From NCBI GenBank assembly GCA_009840005.1, contig VXOR01000048.1:1-45990 (forward strand): a DNA stretch of 45,990 nucleotides. Direction: 5' to 3'. Position numbers and translations under genes: made by a program. The notes beneath the pieces were generated by a model. That model was not told the DNA's origin, searched no databases, and saw only the letters and a list, made by a program, of their open reading frames with translations. This DNA comes from Gemmatimonadota bacterium (GTDB lineage Bacteria; Latescibacterota; UBA2968; UBA8231). Below are positions 1 through 8,559 of the stretch, piece by piece (position 1 is the first letter of the stretch; each line of letters opens with the position of its first letter).

Positions 1-533
1 GGTTTGGGTTCGGGTTCGGGTTCGGGTTTGGATTCGGGTTTGGGTTCGGGTTTGGGTTCAGATTCGACCGGGGCCGCGTTAGGGACGGTCGTGGCCTCTT
101 CGGGTTCGGGTTTGGATTCGGATGCCTCTTGGTGGGTTTGGCGGGCGAAGCGGTTGATCTGCTCGGCTAGCGAGGGGTCGAAAGGGTCGAAATACGCAGC
201 TTGGCGCAGGCTTTGCAAAGCCTGCGGCGCGATGCCAAGCTGCTCAAAAAGGTGGGCGAGGCGCTTGTGTCCGCTGGGGTTTTCTGGATCAATCCGCAGA
301 GCTTGTCCCATGGCCTCACGCGCTTTTTCTAAGTTCCCCTGTTTTTCATAGCACTTGCTGAGGACGATAAAGCCAGTAGCGTAATCGGGAAAACTCGCAC
401 AGCCTTTTTGGCACAACTCGATGGCGCGCTCGATGTGCCCGCGCTTGAGAAAGAGATCGGCGAGCCGAGCGAAGCGCGGGGAATCCGGGTCGCGGCGAAG
501 TGCCTTTTCTAGTTTGGCGATGGAGTCGGCCAT
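1..533 (-). CDS. TPR-repeat protein, N-terminal part (cut by window edge)
   Basis: The minus-strand frame is open from an ATG at 533 to the window edge, so about 177 residues are visible and the C-terminus is missing. The first ~130 residues are helical TPR-like repeats (N-terminus MADSIAKLEKALRRDPDS; later ALRIDPENPSGHKRLAHLF), with the usual small/large residue spacing and a Pro near the end of each repeat. From about residue 135 it turns into a low-complexity tail of Pro-Glu and Lys-Pro units, which on the plus strand appears as a repeated cgggtt pattern. An in-frame stop lies 30 bases upstream of the ATG. TPR proteins serve as interaction scaffolds; the partner is unknown. It is divergent from the defence operon that starts at 825. 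Confidence 0.8.
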   Translation of the reverse strand, partial: MADSIAKLEKALRRDPDSPRFARLADLFLKRGHIERAIELCQKGCASFPDYATGFIVLSKCYEKQGNLEKAREAMGQALRIDPENPSGHKRLAHLFEQLGIAPQALQSLRQAAYFDPFDPSLAEQINRFARQTHQEASESKPEPEEATTVPNAAPVESEPKPEPKPESKPEPEPEPK

Positions 534-824
534 GGCGCTAGGGATGGGGTGCAAAGGCGACTAAAACGCGAGGCTATTTTATGCTTTGAACTGCGAGATG
601 TCAAGGATGGGGCAAGGCGATGGGAAGGCGAGAATTGGCAGCCGAAGGGAGTGCGGAAACGGCCCTGTAAGCCGTCTGAGGCTCCGTAGGCTTCCATTTT
701 GCCCGCACACGAGTCAGGCGTCGATGAGTTCACCGGGACGGTGGGCAACCGTCTGCCGGTGTATTAATTTGTTCTGCTGGCTTTTATGATCGCCCCCACA
801 AGCTACTGTTAGAAGCGAAATACA
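534..824. other. Intergenic region between divergent TPR gene and hsdM
   Basis: This 291-base gap lies between two divergent starts and must hold the promoter of the defence operon. A TATGAT hexamer at 785-790 could be a -10 box for hsdM, but I see no convincing -35 box at the usual distance. No gene, RNA or repeat is recognisable here. Short frames on both strands lack a ribosome site and family resemblance. Confidence 0.4.
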
Positions 825-2429
825 ATGACGACAACGCGACAGACACGGACATCCTCCAATACAGAGCGTGAGCAGACCGGCAACGGGGCCACCACCGGCT
901 ACGAGGCCGAGCTATGGCAGATGGCCGACGCCCTGCGGGGCAGCATGGACGCTGCCGAGTACAAGCATGTCGTCTTGGGCCTTATCTTCCTCAAGTACAT
1001 CTCCGATGCCTTTGAGGAAGTCTATACCCGGCTGGCGGCAGAACAAGACGAAGGGGCCGATCCCGAGGACCCAGACGAGTACCGCGCCGAGAACATTTTC
1101 TGGGTGCCTGTGGAGGCCCGCTGGTCTCGTCTCAAAGAGCAGGCGCGGCAGCCCACTATCGGCCAAGTCGTGGACGAGGCTATGGCCGGTATTGAGCGCG
1201 ACAATCCCGCCCTTAAGGATGTACTGCCCAAGGACTATGCCCGGCCCATTTTGGACAAGCAGCGGCTTGGGCAACTCATAGACCTCGTGAGTAATATCAC
1301 CGTCGGCGACGCCGAGGCTCGCTCCAAGGACGTGCTGGGCCGGGTGTATGAGTATTTCCTTTCGCAGTTTGCCAGCGCCGAAGGCAAGCGAGGCGGCGAG
1401 TTTTACACCCCGCGCAGCGTGGTCAAGCTCCTCGTCGAGATGCTGGAGCCCTACCAAGGCCGGGTCTATGATCCCTGCTGCGGCTCTTCGGGCATGTTCG
1501 TCCAGTCGGTGGAATTCATCGAAGCTCATACCTCGGGCAATGGCAACGGCGGCAGCGCCCGCTCTGACATCTCCATCTATGGACAGGAGTCCAATTACAC
1601 TACGTGGCGGCTGGCCAAGATGAACTTGGCGATCCGGGGCATTGAGGGCCAAATCGCCCACGGCGACAGCTTCCACAACGACCGCCACCCCGATTTGAAG
1701 GCCGACTTCATCCTCGCCAATCCGCCGTTCAATATCTCCGATTGGGGCGGCGAGCGGCTGCAAGACGACCAGCGCTGGCAGTTCGGGGCACCGCCGAAGG
1801 GCAACGCCAACTTCGCTTGGGTGCAGCATATCGTCCACCATCTCGCGCCCACGGGTGCGGCGGGCTTTGTGTTGGCTAATGGCTCTATGTCGTCCAACCA
1901 GTCGAGGGAAGGGGACATCAGAAAGAGTCTGATAGAAGCCGATCTGGTCGATTGCATGGTCGCGCTGCCCGGCCAGCTTTTCTACTCGACTCAGATACCG
2001 GCCTGTCTCTGGTTTTTGTCCCGCAATCGGCGCAATGGCAAATACCGCGATCGTCGGGGCGAGATTCTGTTTATCGACGCGAGGAAGTTGGGATTTATGG
2101 TGGATCGCACCCACCGCGATTTTGCACCAGAGGATATCGCCCGCATTGCCCGTGCGTATCACGCTTGGAGAGGCGAGGAAGATGCAGGAGACTACGAAGA
2201 TGTGCCCGGCTTTTGCAAGAGTGCGTCGCTGGACGAGGTTCGCAAGCACGGCTATGTGCTCACGCCGGGGCGCTATGTTGGTGCCGAGGTACAGGAGGAT
2301 GATGGCGAGCCTTTCGGGGAGAAGATGCAGCGGCTGACGGCGCAGTGGCGGGAGCAGCAGGCCGAGGCCGTTCGGCTGGACGCGGCTATTGCGGCGAACT
2401 TGGAGAAGTTGGGGTTTGGAGAAAGGTGA
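825..2429 (+). CDS. hsdM: Type I restriction-modification methyltransferase subunit HsdM
   Basis: N6-adenine DNA methyltransferase subunit of a type I R-M complex; with HsdS it methylates the host recognition sites using S-adenosylmethionine. The 534-residue length is typical. An HsdM_N helical domain (about 28-165, [19 protein letters not shown]) is followed by the conserved [11 protein letters not shown] element (about 190), the SAM-binding motif [10 protein letters not shown] (about 216-225) and the catalytic NPPF motif (299-302), all intact. The C-terminal helices probably contact HsdS. The ATG at 825 has only a weak purine-rich upstream site. It is the first gene of a 13.4 kb plus-strand operon that ends with hsdR at 14234, and is separated by 86 bases from the next gene. 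Confidence 0.97.
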   Translation: MTTTRQTRTSSNTEREQTGNGATTGYEAELWQMADALRGSMDAAEYKHVVLGLIFLKYISDAFEEVYTRLAAEQDEGADPEDPDEYRAENIFWVPVEARWSRLKEQARQPTIGQVVDEAMAGIERDNPALKDVLPKDYARPILDKQRLGQLIDLVSNITVGDAEARSKDVLGRVYEYFLSQFASAEGKRGGEFYTPRSVVKLLVEMLEPYQGRVYDPCCGSSGMFVQSVEFIEAHTSGNGNGGSARSDISIYGQESNYTTWRLAKMNLAIRGIEGQIAHGDSFHNDRHPDLKADFILANPPFNISDWGGERLQDDQRWQFGAPPKGNANFAWVQHIVHHLAPTGAAGFVLANGSMSSNQSREGDIRKSLIEADLVDCMVALPGQLFYSTQIPACLWFLSRNRRNGKYRDRRGEILFIDARKLGFMVDRTHRDFAPEDIARIARAYHAWRGEEDAGDYEDVPGFCKSASLDEVRKHGYVLTPGRYVGAEVQEDDGEPFGEKMQRLTAQWREQQAEAVRLDAAIAANLEKLGFGER

Positions 2430-2515
2430 TGCGTATGCGGAGCCGTACGGAGAATAGCGATCTAATCACGGGCAAATCGTGCGACGAATTGCCAACAGTG
2501 AATCGGCAATGAAAC

Positions 2516-2938
2516 ATGAACATCAATACTGAATTCCTCACTCGCTGCATCGATACCTTGGAGGTGGCGTTAGAGCAGTTGCAACAGTATGACGTGGACG
2601 ACATATCCTACGACATCTATCGTGCGGCTTGCGTCAAGGAGTTTGAGTTGGTCTTGGAGCAAAGCGGCAGTCTGCTGAAAAGACGGCTCAGACCCTATTT
2701 CGCCAGCAATCGGGAGGCGGATCGTCTCACCTTCAAGAATTTGTTTCGCCACGCTGCAAAGCATGGGCTAATCTCGGTTGAGAGTTGCGAGCGCTGGCTG
2801 GAATACCGAGACAACCGCAACGATACGGCGCACCAATACGGCGAAGGCTTTGCTGAGACGACGCTCAAGCTGCTGCCTCAATTCATAGCCGATGCCAAGG
2901 AATTAGCTCAGGTCATAACGGATGATGATGATGACTGA
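2516..2938 (+). CDS. HEPN-domain protein, HI0074/HepT-like (first copy)
   Basis: A 140-residue, mostly helical protein of the HI0074 nucleotidyltransferase-substrate-binding family, which belongs to the HEPN fold. The signature R-x4-H-x-Y is present as RNDTAHQY (about residue 100). In HepT-type toxins this motif forms the RNase active site. The middle segment YRAACVKEFELVLEQSGSLL matches the family's FE helix. The C-terminus is a run of five Asp, and the gene overlaps the following MNT gene by up to 17 bases, the usual arrangement of a HEPN/MNT toxin-antitoxin pair. Its position between hsdM and hsdS makes it an R-M-linked accessory gene. Toxin activity is inferred from the family. Confidence 0.88.
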   Translation: MNINTEFLTRCIDTLEVALEQLQQYDVDDISYDIYRAACVKEFELVLEQSGSLLKRRLRPYFASNREADRLTFKNLFRHAAKHGLISVESCERWLEYRDNRNDTAHQYGEGFAETTLKLLPQFIADAKELAQVITDDDDD

Positions 2939-3257
2939 GCGTCTGGACTTGCCGCGCCGCTATCGGGATCAGATTGAGGCCCTGCTGCGCGAGCATATGC
3001 CCGGCGTGGAAGTGTGGGCTTACGGCAGCCGCGTCAATGGCCGAAGCCACGAGGGCAGTGACTTGGACTTGGTGCTCAGAGGGCCGGACTTGCAGCGGAT
3101 AGACAGCGGCCAACTGGCGGATTTGATTGAGGCGTTGGAGGAGTCGAACGTCCCTATTATTGTGCAGACGCACGATTGGGCGAGGCTGCCGGAGCGGTTT
3201 CAGCGGGAGATTGAGCGGGAATATGTGGTCTTGGTGGGGCAGGAAAGAAAGGAATAG
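2922..3257 (+). CDS. MNT-type minimal nucleotidyltransferase (antitoxin-like), third Asp missing
   Basis: A 111-residue minimal nucleotidyltransferase (MNT/MntA-like) pairing with the HEPN gene just upstream. The GS-x10-D-x-D signature is visible: GSRVNGRSHEGSDLD at about residues 35-49. Family members add AMP to a Tyr of the HEPN toxin. The third acidic residue, usually in a strand read as V-D-L/V, appears to be Gln here (IIVQTHDW), so catalysis may be weakened or lost. The reading frame opens with four consecutive ATG codons (2922-2933) inside the end of the HEPN gene, so the exact start is uncertain. Four bases separate its stop from the second HEPN gene. It is clearly paralogous to the N-terminus of the HsdS fusion at 3675. 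Confidence 0.88.
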   Translation: MMMMTERLDLPRRYRDQIEALLREHMPGVEVWAYGSRVNGRSHEGSDLDLVLRGPDLQRIDSGQLADLIEALEESNVPIIVQTHDWARLPERFQREIEREYVVLVGQERKE

Positions 3258-3261
3258 ATCG

Positions 3262-3678
3262 ATGATCGACTATGAGAATTTTAGCAAATCTCTGAAGAAT
3301 CTTGAGTTGCAGTATGACAACTACGAAAATCTGGATGATGAACTTCCTGAGCTCACAAAAGAGGGTGTGGCCGAATCGACAATTCATCGTTTTGAGATTT
3401 GCTACGATACGATGTGGAAGGTAATAAAGCGTTATCTGCAAGAAGTATTGGGCCTCGCTAATGTTCCCAATAGCCCTATACCAATTTTACGTCTGGCCGA
3501 TTCCAACAACCTGCTTTCGTCTCCCTTTCCCCAATGGGAACAATACGTCCGCGCTCGCATTGATACCACTCACGACTACAGTGGAGAGAAAGCAGAGAAA
3601 GCTCTTGGAATTGTGGGTAATTTCATTGACGATGCTATCGGACTTTATCAGACCATGACAGGAGAGACATGGGAATGA
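3262..3678 (+). CDS. HEPN-domain protein, HI0074/HepT-like (second copy)
   Basis: A 138-residue HI0074/HepT-like protein starting at ATG 3262 (MIDYENFSKSLKNLELQYDN). An upstream in-frame extension lies inside the previous gene and is not used. The HEPN signature R-x4-H-x-Y is intact as RIDTTHDY (about residue 100), and the helix FEICYDTMWKVIKRYLQ is typical of the family. The sequence is distant from the first HEPN copy, so this is not a recent duplication. Its base composition is visibly more AT-rich than hsdM. The stop TGA overlaps an ATG of the next gene in an ATGA tetranucleotide (3675-3678), which couples it to a nucleotidyltransferase domain that is itself fused to HsdS. Confidence 0.85.
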   Translation: MIDYENFSKSLKNLELQYDNYENLDDELPELTKEGVAESTIHRFEICYDTMWKVIKRYLQEVLGLANVPNSPIPILRLADSNNLLSSPFPQWEQYVRARIDTTHDYSGEKAEKALGIVGNFIDDAIGLYQTMTGETWE

Positions 3679-5192
3679 GCGACGCCATAGACATCGGCGT
3701 TGGCGATTACAAGTTAGTCCTTGGCTTGCTGAAACAGCATCTGCCCAATGTCGCCGTGTGGGCTTATGGTTCCCGGGTCAAGTGGACTGCACGCCCGCAG
3801 TCTGACTTGGATTTGGTTGCTTTTACTTCGTGCGAACAGGAGGCGGCAGTTTTCAATCTAAGGGAAGCCTTGGAAGAGAGCAGTCTGCCGTTTTCGGTGG
3901 ACCTATTTATCTGGGATGAGTTGCCGGAGTCGTTTCGGAAGCAGATTGAAGCTGAGCATGTGGTATTGGTGGTGGGTAAAGAGAAAGATGTGAGAGGTGG
4001 ATGGAAAACCGCAACTTTAGGCGAATTGACTGACAACTTTGATTCGGTTCGTGTCCCTGTAAAGAGAGCAGACAGACGGCCTGGTCCGTACCCGTACTAT
4101 GGCGCATCTGGCATAGTAGATAGTGTCAATGATTATCTCTTCGATGGGGAATATCTTCTCATCGCAGAAGATGGCGAAAATCTACGGACACGAAACACGC
4201 CTATTGCATTCCTTGCCAATGGAAAGTTCTGGGTCAACAACCATGCTCACATTGTGCGAGGAAATCGCAAGGCAAATACACGATACTTGATGTATGCGCT
4301 GTCAGAACTGGACGTCAGTGGCTATCTCACCGGCTCTACGATGCCTAAGCTGACTCAGGGCAACATGAACCGGATTTCCTTGCTCACTCCTCCTATGTCC
4401 GAGCAACGCGCCATCGCCCACATCCTCGGCACCCTCGACGACAAAATTGAACTCAATCGGCGCATGAATGAGACGCTGGAGGAGATGGCGCGGGCGCTGT
4501 TCAAGTCGTGGTTTGTCGATTTTGATCCGGTTCGTGCCAAGATGGAAGGGAGGGATACCGGGCTACCGCCGGATGTTGCTGCTCTTTTTCCTGACCGGCT
4601 GGTGGAATCGGAGTTGGGGGAGATACCGGAGGGGTGGGAAGTGAAGGCACTGGGGGAGCTTATCGAACTGGCCTATGGCAAAGCCTTGAAAGCGGACGAC
4701 CGGAAGAGCGGCTCCATTCCGGTATATGGCTCAAACGGACAGGTCGGCTGGCACGATAAGAAATTAGCAGCCGGTCCAGGCATTGTTGTTGGCAGAAAGG
4801 GCAACCCAGGCATCGTTACATGGGCGTATAGAGATTTTTTTCCAATCGACACGACGTTTTATGTCATTCCAAGAGATACAGACGGAGATTTGCCCTTCCT
4901 GTTCTTTGCCTTGACCGCTCAGGACCTTCCCTCCGTTGCTGCTGATTCGGCGGTGCCGGGCCTCAATCGGAACCTGGCATATATGAACAGGCAGCTTGTT
5001 CCTGATAAACAGGTGGTAGAAGAATTCAGCCATTACGCGAGTGCAATCTTCACACGTCAACATCGTCTAGAGGAAGAATCCCGCACTCTCGCCGCCCAGC
5101 GCGACGCGCTGCTACCGAAGCTCATCTCAGGCGAAATGCGGGTGAACACGCGGGACGAAGAAAGCGAAGCGGTTATAGGAAAGTACCAATGA
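3675..5192 (+). CDS. hsdS: Fusion: MNT nucleotidyltransferase domain + type I specificity subunit HsdS
   Basis: A single 505-residue frame with two parts. Residues ~1-100 are an MNT nucleotidyltransferase: GSRVKWTARPQSDLD gives GS-x10-D-x-D, and the third Asp is kept in FSVDLFIW. Residues ~105-505 are a full-length HsdS: first target-recognition domain (~112-240), central conserved helices (EQRAIAHILGTLDDKIELN), second recognition domain beginning EIPEGWEVKALGELIEL (about 318), and the distal helix ending RDALLPKLISGEMRV. HsdS sets the DNA target of the methylase and nuclease. I chose ATG 3675 because it forms ATGA with the HEPN stop; ATG 3669 is an alternative preceded by GGAGAG. No stop or start is seen at the domain junction. 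It overlaps the next gene by four bases. Confidence 0.9.
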   Translation: MSDAIDIGVGDYKLVLGLLKQHLPNVAVWAYGSRVKWTARPQSDLDLVAFTSCEQEAAVFNLREALEESSLPFSVDLFIWDELPESFRKQIEAEHVVLVVGKEKDVRGGWKTATLGELTDNFDSVRVPVKRADRRPGPYPYYGASGIVDSVNDYLFDGEYLLIAEDGENLRTRNTPIAFLANGKFWVNNHAHIVRGNRKANTRYLMYALSELDVSGYLTGSTMPKLTQGNMNRISLLTPPMSEQRAIAHILGTLDDKIELNRRMNETLEEMARALFKSWFVDFDPVRAKMEGRDTGLPPDVAALFPDRLVESELGEIPEGWEVKALGELIELAYGKALKADDRKSGSIPVYGSNGQVGWHDKKLAAGPGIVVGRKGNPGIVTWAYRDFFPIDTTFYVIPRDTDGDLPFLFFALTAQDLPSVAADSAVPGLNRNLAYMNRQLVPDKQVVEEFSHYASAIFTRQHRLEEESRTLAAQRDALLPKLISGEMRVNTRDEESEAVIGKYQ

Positions 5193-6310
5193 GATATTCG
5201 CAAAAATGGTGGGTGATCGTTGCCTTGCTATTTGCGTTCGCATTGACGGTGAGCGTCCTCACCGCGCAAACGGAGGAACCTTCCGCCGTCAATACTCCCA
5301 GCAGTGCCGAAGTCCAAGCGGACAGTGTCGGAGCCCAGGCGAGTAGCGACGAACTCGAACAAAAGCAACCGACGCTTGAATTGAACAGAGACACGGCCTC
5401 CGCTGATGTCGAGAATGAATGTCGTTTCAACGAACTGCGGCGCGAGCTTCTCGACGACCGAGCGAAGATGATTGACGACCGAGCGAAGACGCTTGATTGG
5501 TGGCTCTCAGCTACAGGTATCTTCCTTACGTTGATTGGCGTTGCTGTCGCAATTCTCAGCTATTTTGGCTTCAAACGGCGCGATAGAATTGGGAGCGAAG
5601 CGCGTGAGAATATGGAAGAATCTGAGCAACATGCGGAGGAAGCCCAACGCTATGTTGAAGATATCAAGACGATGCGTGACAAAATCAAGATAGACTCGGC
5701 GGTCTCCGAGGCCATCTCGCTTCAGCAGCAAAACAGGACTGACGAGGCCATTGAGAAATGGCGTTCCATCGCCAACATCACAGAAGGAACCGATGACGAG
5801 CGTGCGGCTGAAGCATGGTTTTTCGTCGGCTATTTCACGTCTCTCAAGAGTGTAAAGGAAGAGAGAGAGGATTTTGCAGGAGTAATTGATGCCTATAACA
5901 AGTCGATTGATCTAAACCTGAGTGGGCCGAATTTACCTTATGCTTACTTCAACCGAGGGAACGTAAAAGCCCGTCTTGGCCAAACCAAATCCGCTATTGC
6001 TGACTACGATGCGGCCATCGATCTGAATTCATCCGATGCCGACTTTTACATCCGGCGGGGCATTGCGAAGCAGAAATCCGGCGACTCTGAAGGTGCCATG
6101 GCCGACTTCGATGCGGCTATCGGTCTGAATCCGTCCGATGTCTCAACCTATCTCAAGCAGGGTGCCGTTAAGGTCTTCTCGGGCCGTATTGACGAGGCCC
6201 GAGAGCCCTTTGAGAAGGCCCTCGATTTGGCCCGAGAGGAGGGCAACGCATACTTGACGGCCCAACTGGAGAGTATGCTCGAAAGCCTCAATAGACGCGA
6301 CGCTACATGA
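5189..6310 (+). CDS. Membrane-anchored TPR protein inside the R-M operon
   Basis: A 373-residue protein beginning in an ATGA overlap with hsdS. An N-terminal hydrophobic segment (about 8-26, VIVALLFAFALTVSVLTAQ) looks like a signal peptide or anchor. It is followed by a polar linker, a second membrane segment (about 108-130, ATGIFLTLIGVAVAILSYFG), a charged, probably coiled-coil stretch (about 135-170), and at least three TPR units from ~180 on (PYAYFNRGNVKARLGQTKSA; DFYIRRGIAKQKSGDSEGA). The TPR domain would lie on the side opposite the segment between the two membrane helices. No enzyme motif is visible. Membrane attachment is unusual for a gene of a type I R-M operon; an anchoring or sensing role is only a guess. 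Confidence 0.85.
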   Translation: MRYSQKWWVIVALLFAFALTVSVLTAQTEEPSAVNTPSSAEVQADSVGAQASSDELEQKQPTLELNRDTASADVENECRFNELRRELLDDRAKMIDDRAKTLDWWLSATGIFLTLIGVAVAILSYFGFKRRDRIGSEARENMEESEQHAEEAQRYVEDIKTMRDKIKIDSAVSEAISLQQQNRTDEAIEKWRSIANITEGTDDERAAEAWFFVGYFTSLKSVKEEREDFAGVIDAYNKSIDLNLSGPNLPYAYFNRGNVKARLGQTKSAIADYDAAIDLNSSDADFYIRRGIAKQKSGDSEGAMADFDAAIGLNPSDVSTYLKQGAVKVFSGRIDEAREPFEKALDLAREEGNAYLTAQLESMLESLNRRDAT

Positions 6311-6363
6311 TGGCCACCTTCACCGAAACTGCCGTTAGGGAAGACTTAAACCTTGTAATCTGA
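6307..6363 (+). pseudogene. Possible relic of an hsdR 5' end (18 codons)
   Basis: A tiny frame, MMATFTETAVREDLNLVI, starts in an ATGA overlap with the stop of the TPR gene, which is where the next operon gene would be expected to begin. The first ten residues resemble the N-terminus of HsdR proteins and of the intact hsdR of this locus ([14 protein letters not shown]). It then ends at TGA 6361-6363, just before the ribosome site of the helicase gene. I read it as the abandoned start of an hsdR gene displaced by insertion of the helicase-DUF2290 module. It could instead be a short coupling peptide or a chance likeness. Confidence 0.45.
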
Positions 6364-6378
6364 CAAGAAGGAGTGGTT

Positions 6379-8559
6379 ATGACTATTGAGATCGTTCAAG
6401 GAACCAACAGCAAGCCTGCGGCCAGCCACGAGTTGGTCGAGGTCATGTCGAATCAGACTGCTTTGTCCGGCCAGTTATTCATCGGATACCCAATCATCAG
6501 TACGCCTGAAGGACCATATTCTCTCGATGCTATTTGGGTATCCGCAGATAAGGGGATCGTTCTATTCGATCTCATTGAGGGAACCGAAATAGGTGATTAC
6601 GAACTACGGCAGGATGACTCTGCTAATAAGCTAGAAGCTCGGCTAAGGACTCATAGTGAGTTGACGCGGCGCCGGGAACTACGCATTGAGATTCATACGG
6701 TTTCGTTTGCGCCGGCAGTCTCTAACGTAACCTCGTACGTTAAAGATGATTATCCGCTCGTGAATGCCTCGTCTCTGATGGACGAACTGAAAAAGCTCGC
6801 GTGGGAAAGTCGAGATGAGGAAATACATAGAAGAACACTAGCTGCTATTGAGAGCATTTCCACGATCCGCACGAGCAGAACGAAACGAACGATCAGAAAA
6901 GAAAACTCCAAAGGCGACAAGCTGAAAAGGCTGGAAGAATCTATTGCTACGCTGGATCATAGACAGAGCAAAGCCTTTATCGAAACTGTTGAAGGGGTAC
7001 AACGCATTCGTGGTCTAGCGGGCTCGGGCAAGACCATAGTCTTAGCACTGAAAGCGGCGTACCTCCACGCCCAGTATCCCGAGAGGCGTATCGCTGTCAC
7101 TTTCCACACACGTTCGCTTAAGGCGTATTTCCGCCGTTTGATCTACAACTTTGTTTTTGAACAAACAGGCGAGGAGCCTAATTGGGATAAGTTGCGAATT
7201 GTTAATGCTTGGGGGGCACAGGGGGACGATGACCGAGACGGCATTTATTACGAGTTTTGTCGTGCTCACGATGTTGAGTATTTCGATTTCAGAATGGCGA
7301 AGAGTAAATTCGGTGGGGGTAGAGAATTCGCCAAGGTGTGCGAACACGCGCTAGGTCAAGCCCGCGAGAATAAGCAACTCTATGATGCGATTCTCGTAGA
7401 TGAGGCACAGGATCTCTCTCCCGCATTCCTCCGACTATGCTATGAATTGCTAAAAGACCCTAAGAGACTGGTTTACGCCTATGATGAGTTGCAAAGCCTC
7501 TCAGGAGAATCATTACCCTCGCCAGAGGAAATTTTTGGGAATAATACCGATGGGTCTCCCAAAGTGCGGTTCGATGATGCAAATAGTAATGAGCCTCAAC
7601 GAGATATAATTTTAGCGAAATGCTATCGCAACTCGCGTCCTGTCCTCGTAACTGCTCATACGCTCGGGTTTGGGATATATCGACAACCACGTCGGCCAAG
7701 CCAAACGGGACTTATCCAAATGTTCGACCATCCGCAGCTATGGGAAGAGATTGGTTATCGACCGCGAGACGGAGAGTTGAAAGAAGGCTCGTCTATAACT
7801 CTCGACAGGCCGGTGGAGACGAGCCCGAAATTCCTCGAAAATCATTCGGATATTGATGATCTGATACAGTTCATTTCCTTCGACAGCGAGGAGAAACAGG
7901 CCGATTGGCTGACGAAGGCAATTAGGAGAAATATCGAGGAGGATGAACTGCTGCATGACGACATAATCGTCATTAACCCCGATCCTCTCACAACTCGTGA
8001 GGAGGTCGGGCCGATACGTGCTCGTTTGCTGGAGATGGGCATCAATTGCCATACTGCCGGGGTTGACACAGGGCCGGATATTTTCTTCCAGCCGGGCTTT
8101 AAATCTGTGACTTTCACTGGGATATATCGTGCCAAAGGCAACGAAGCAGGTATGGTCTATATCATCAACGCCCAAGATTGTCACTCGGGGTTACGAAACC
8201 TAGCAAGCCTCCGCAACCGGCTTTTCACGGCCATCACGCGCAGCAAAGCATGGATTCGCGTTCTCGGCGTTGGTGCCAATATGAAAGAACTTATAAAAGA
8301 GTACGAGGAGCTAAAGAAGCAGAATTTTGAACTGCGATTCACCTATCCTACTAAAGAGCAGCGTGAACAGCTACGGCTCGTTCATCGAGACATGACGACG
8401 GTAGAGAGCAAGCGACTAGAAAACCGCCAGAAGAATCTGGATGCTCTGATCGAAGACATCAAATCCGGTAGTGTTCACCTGGAAGACTTGGACAAAAGAA
8501 CGGTTGACGCACTCAGAGTAATTTTGATGAAGAAGGGCAACGACCGTGACGAATCCTAA
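6379..8559 (+). CDS. Superfamily-1 (UvrD/DUF2075-like) helicase with N-terminal extension
   Basis: A 726-residue ATP-dependent helicase-like protein. The Walker A motif GLAGSGKT lies at about 212-219, Walker B/motif II DEAQD at about 341-345, and the C-terminal helicase motifs FTGIYRAKGNEAG and RNRLFTAITRSKAW near 580-640. The first ~120 residues have a strand pattern (SLDAIWVSADKGIVLFDL) that could be a degenerate nuclease (NERD-like) domain; this is tentative. ATG 6379 was chosen because AAGGAG lies six bases upstream; a GTG at 6373 would have no spacing. The gene is clearly more AT-rich than hsdM and hsdR. It overlaps the DUF2290 gene by 14 bases, suggesting a two-gene module. Confidence 0.88.
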   Translation: MTIEIVQGTNSKPAASHELVEVMSNQTALSGQLFIGYPIISTPEGPYSLDAIWVSADKGIVLFDLIEGTEIGDYELRQDDSANKLEARLRTHSELTRRRELRIEIHTVSFAPAVSNVTSYVKDDYPLVNASSLMDELKKLAWESRDEEIHRRTLAAIESISTIRTSRTKRTIRKENSKGDKLKRLEESIATLDHRQSKAFIETVEGVQRIRGLAGSGKTIVLALKAAYLHAQYPERRIAVTFHTRSLKAYFRRLIYNFVFEQTGEEPNWDKLRIVNAWGAQGDDDRDGIYYEFCRAHDVEYFDFRMAKSKFGGGREFAKVCEHALGQARENKQLYDAILVDEAQDLSPAFLRLCYELLKDPKRLVYAYDELQSLSGESLPSPEEIFGNNTDGSPKVRFDDANSNEPQRDIILAKCYRNSRPVLVTAHTLGFGIYRQPRRPSQTGLIQMFDHPQLWEEIGYRPRDGELKEGSSITLDRPVETSPKFLENHSDIDDLIQFISFDSEEKQADWLTKAIRRNIEEDELLHDDIIVINPDPLTTREEVGPIRARLLEMGINCHTAGVDTGPDIFFQPGFKSVTFTGIYRAKGNEAGMVYIINAQDCHSGLRNLASLRNRLFTAITRSKAWIRVLGVGANMKELIKEYEELKKQNFELRFTYPTKEQREQLRLVHRDMTTVESKRLENRQKNLDALIEDIKSGSVHLEDLDKRTVDALRVILMKKGNDRDES

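Noticed and set aside
1..70. Short repeats as a CRISPR array
   Set aside because: Units of about six bases without spacers inside a coding sequence; no cas genes in the window.
4..351. Plus-strand open frame encoding a Gly/Ser-rich peptide
   Set aside because: It is the complement of the Pro/Glu/Lys repeat of the TPR gene on the minus strand, which has real TPR repeats in its own frame.
912..2249. Long open frame (445 codons) antisense to hsdM
   Set aside because: hsdM has all methyltransferase motifs in its own frame; the antisense frame shows no family resemblance and is a by-product of GC-rich codon use.
2488..2510. Small hairpin ATTGCC...GGCAAT just before the first HEPN gene
   Set aside because: Only six base pairs with an eleven-base loop; too weak to call a regulatory element, though it could affect translation.
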